From: Bugulina stolonifera
Lineage: Eukaryota; Bryozoa; Gymnolaemata; Cheilostomatida; Bugulidae
Reading direction: 5' to 3'
Assembly: GCA_935421135.1 (NCBI GenBank)
Contig: OW285187.1
Location: 15,835,929-15,899,928, forward strand
Length of the DNA stretch: 64,000 bases
The notes beneath the pieces are model-generated. The model was not told the DNA's origin, did no database searches, and saw only the letters and a list, made by a program, of their open reading frames with translations. Each line of letters starts with the position of its first letter. The stretch's first letter is position 1. Of this stretch, positions 63,835 to 64,000 are shown one piece after another. Position numbers and translations under genes: made by a program.

Positions 63835-64000
63835 CAGTGTCTGATTTCTACTTAGGAAATAAATTTTTTTGATTGAGGCTCACTATAAATTGTAAAATCA
63901 AAAGCACATTAAAGAAGAAAAAGTGGAAAATAAGCATGGAAAAACTAAGTTTCTCTACTAAAATTATACACAATAGCTCAAATAATGGATTTTATGACGT

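Larger units (their letters stand above)
63239..64000. other. Downstream flank of the GTPase gene
   Basis: Contains a foldback repeat at about 63510-63562 and an (ataat) microsatellite at about 63808-63834. No gene was recognised to the end of the window. Confidence 0.5.

Overview
The window is nuclear DNA of an invertebrate animal. The evidence is intron-rich genes with GT-AG junctions, animal-specific families (a four-domain voltage-gated sodium channel, an SBK-type kinase, METTL23, TTC5), a non-LTR retrotransposon, tRNA-derived short repeats and a Maverick/Polinton. Base composition is AT-rich, with abundant AT microsatellites and minisatellites. The sodium channel has a DEEG-type pore, which points to the Nav2-like branch found in early-branching animals and invertebrates. 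The species cannot be named from the sequence alone.

Layout, left to right. 984-1895 (+) is an SBK-like protein kinase. It converges on METTL23 (2179-5271, -), rebuilt here as five exons; METTL23's last intron carries two 18-bp minisatellites and a decayed tRNA-like unit. 8735-13276 (+) is a complete nine-exon PRPF31, with a diverged fragment of its own first exon about 0.7 kb upstream. PRPF31 converges on a 38-kb sodium-channel gene (13609-51443, -). I could rebuild that gene as 28 in-phase exons (about 2322 residues), including three N-terminal exons far upstream. Its introns are crowded: a 5'-truncated LINE touches a splice donor in intron 18, minisatellites touch splice sites in introns 5 and 7, and intron 4 holds an array of 59-bp hairpins.

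Intron 3 contains a complete-looking 10.7-kb Maverick/Polinton-type element (35162-45893). It has 723-bp near-identical terminal inverted repeats and a perfect 6-bp target duplication (tatgtg). Its leftward gene cluster encodes a coiled-coil protein of unknown function, a membrane protein, a packaging ATPase, a small hydrophobic protein, a basic protein, a chromodomain integrase, a minor capsid protein, a core-like protein, the major capsid protein and an adenain-type protease. One small gene reads the other way. No protein-primed DNA polymerase B is present. The slot next to the right repeat is taken by an unrecognised 442-residue protein. This polymerase-less, otherwise virion-competent gene set, with a large 31-bp-unit palindrome beside the left repeat, is the most unusual system here.

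Right of the channel lie an intronless TTC5 (53895-55190, -) and a six-exon small GTPase related to the Rab part of DNAJC27 (58788-63238, +). A three-exon secreted-protein gene is nested on the opposite strand in one of the GTPase introns (60729-61993, -). Between these, a tRNA-derived SINE, tRNA-like fragments and foldback repeats are scattered.

Exon coordinates were derived by hand from reading frame, family similarity and GT/AG sites; no alignment or RNA evidence was available.
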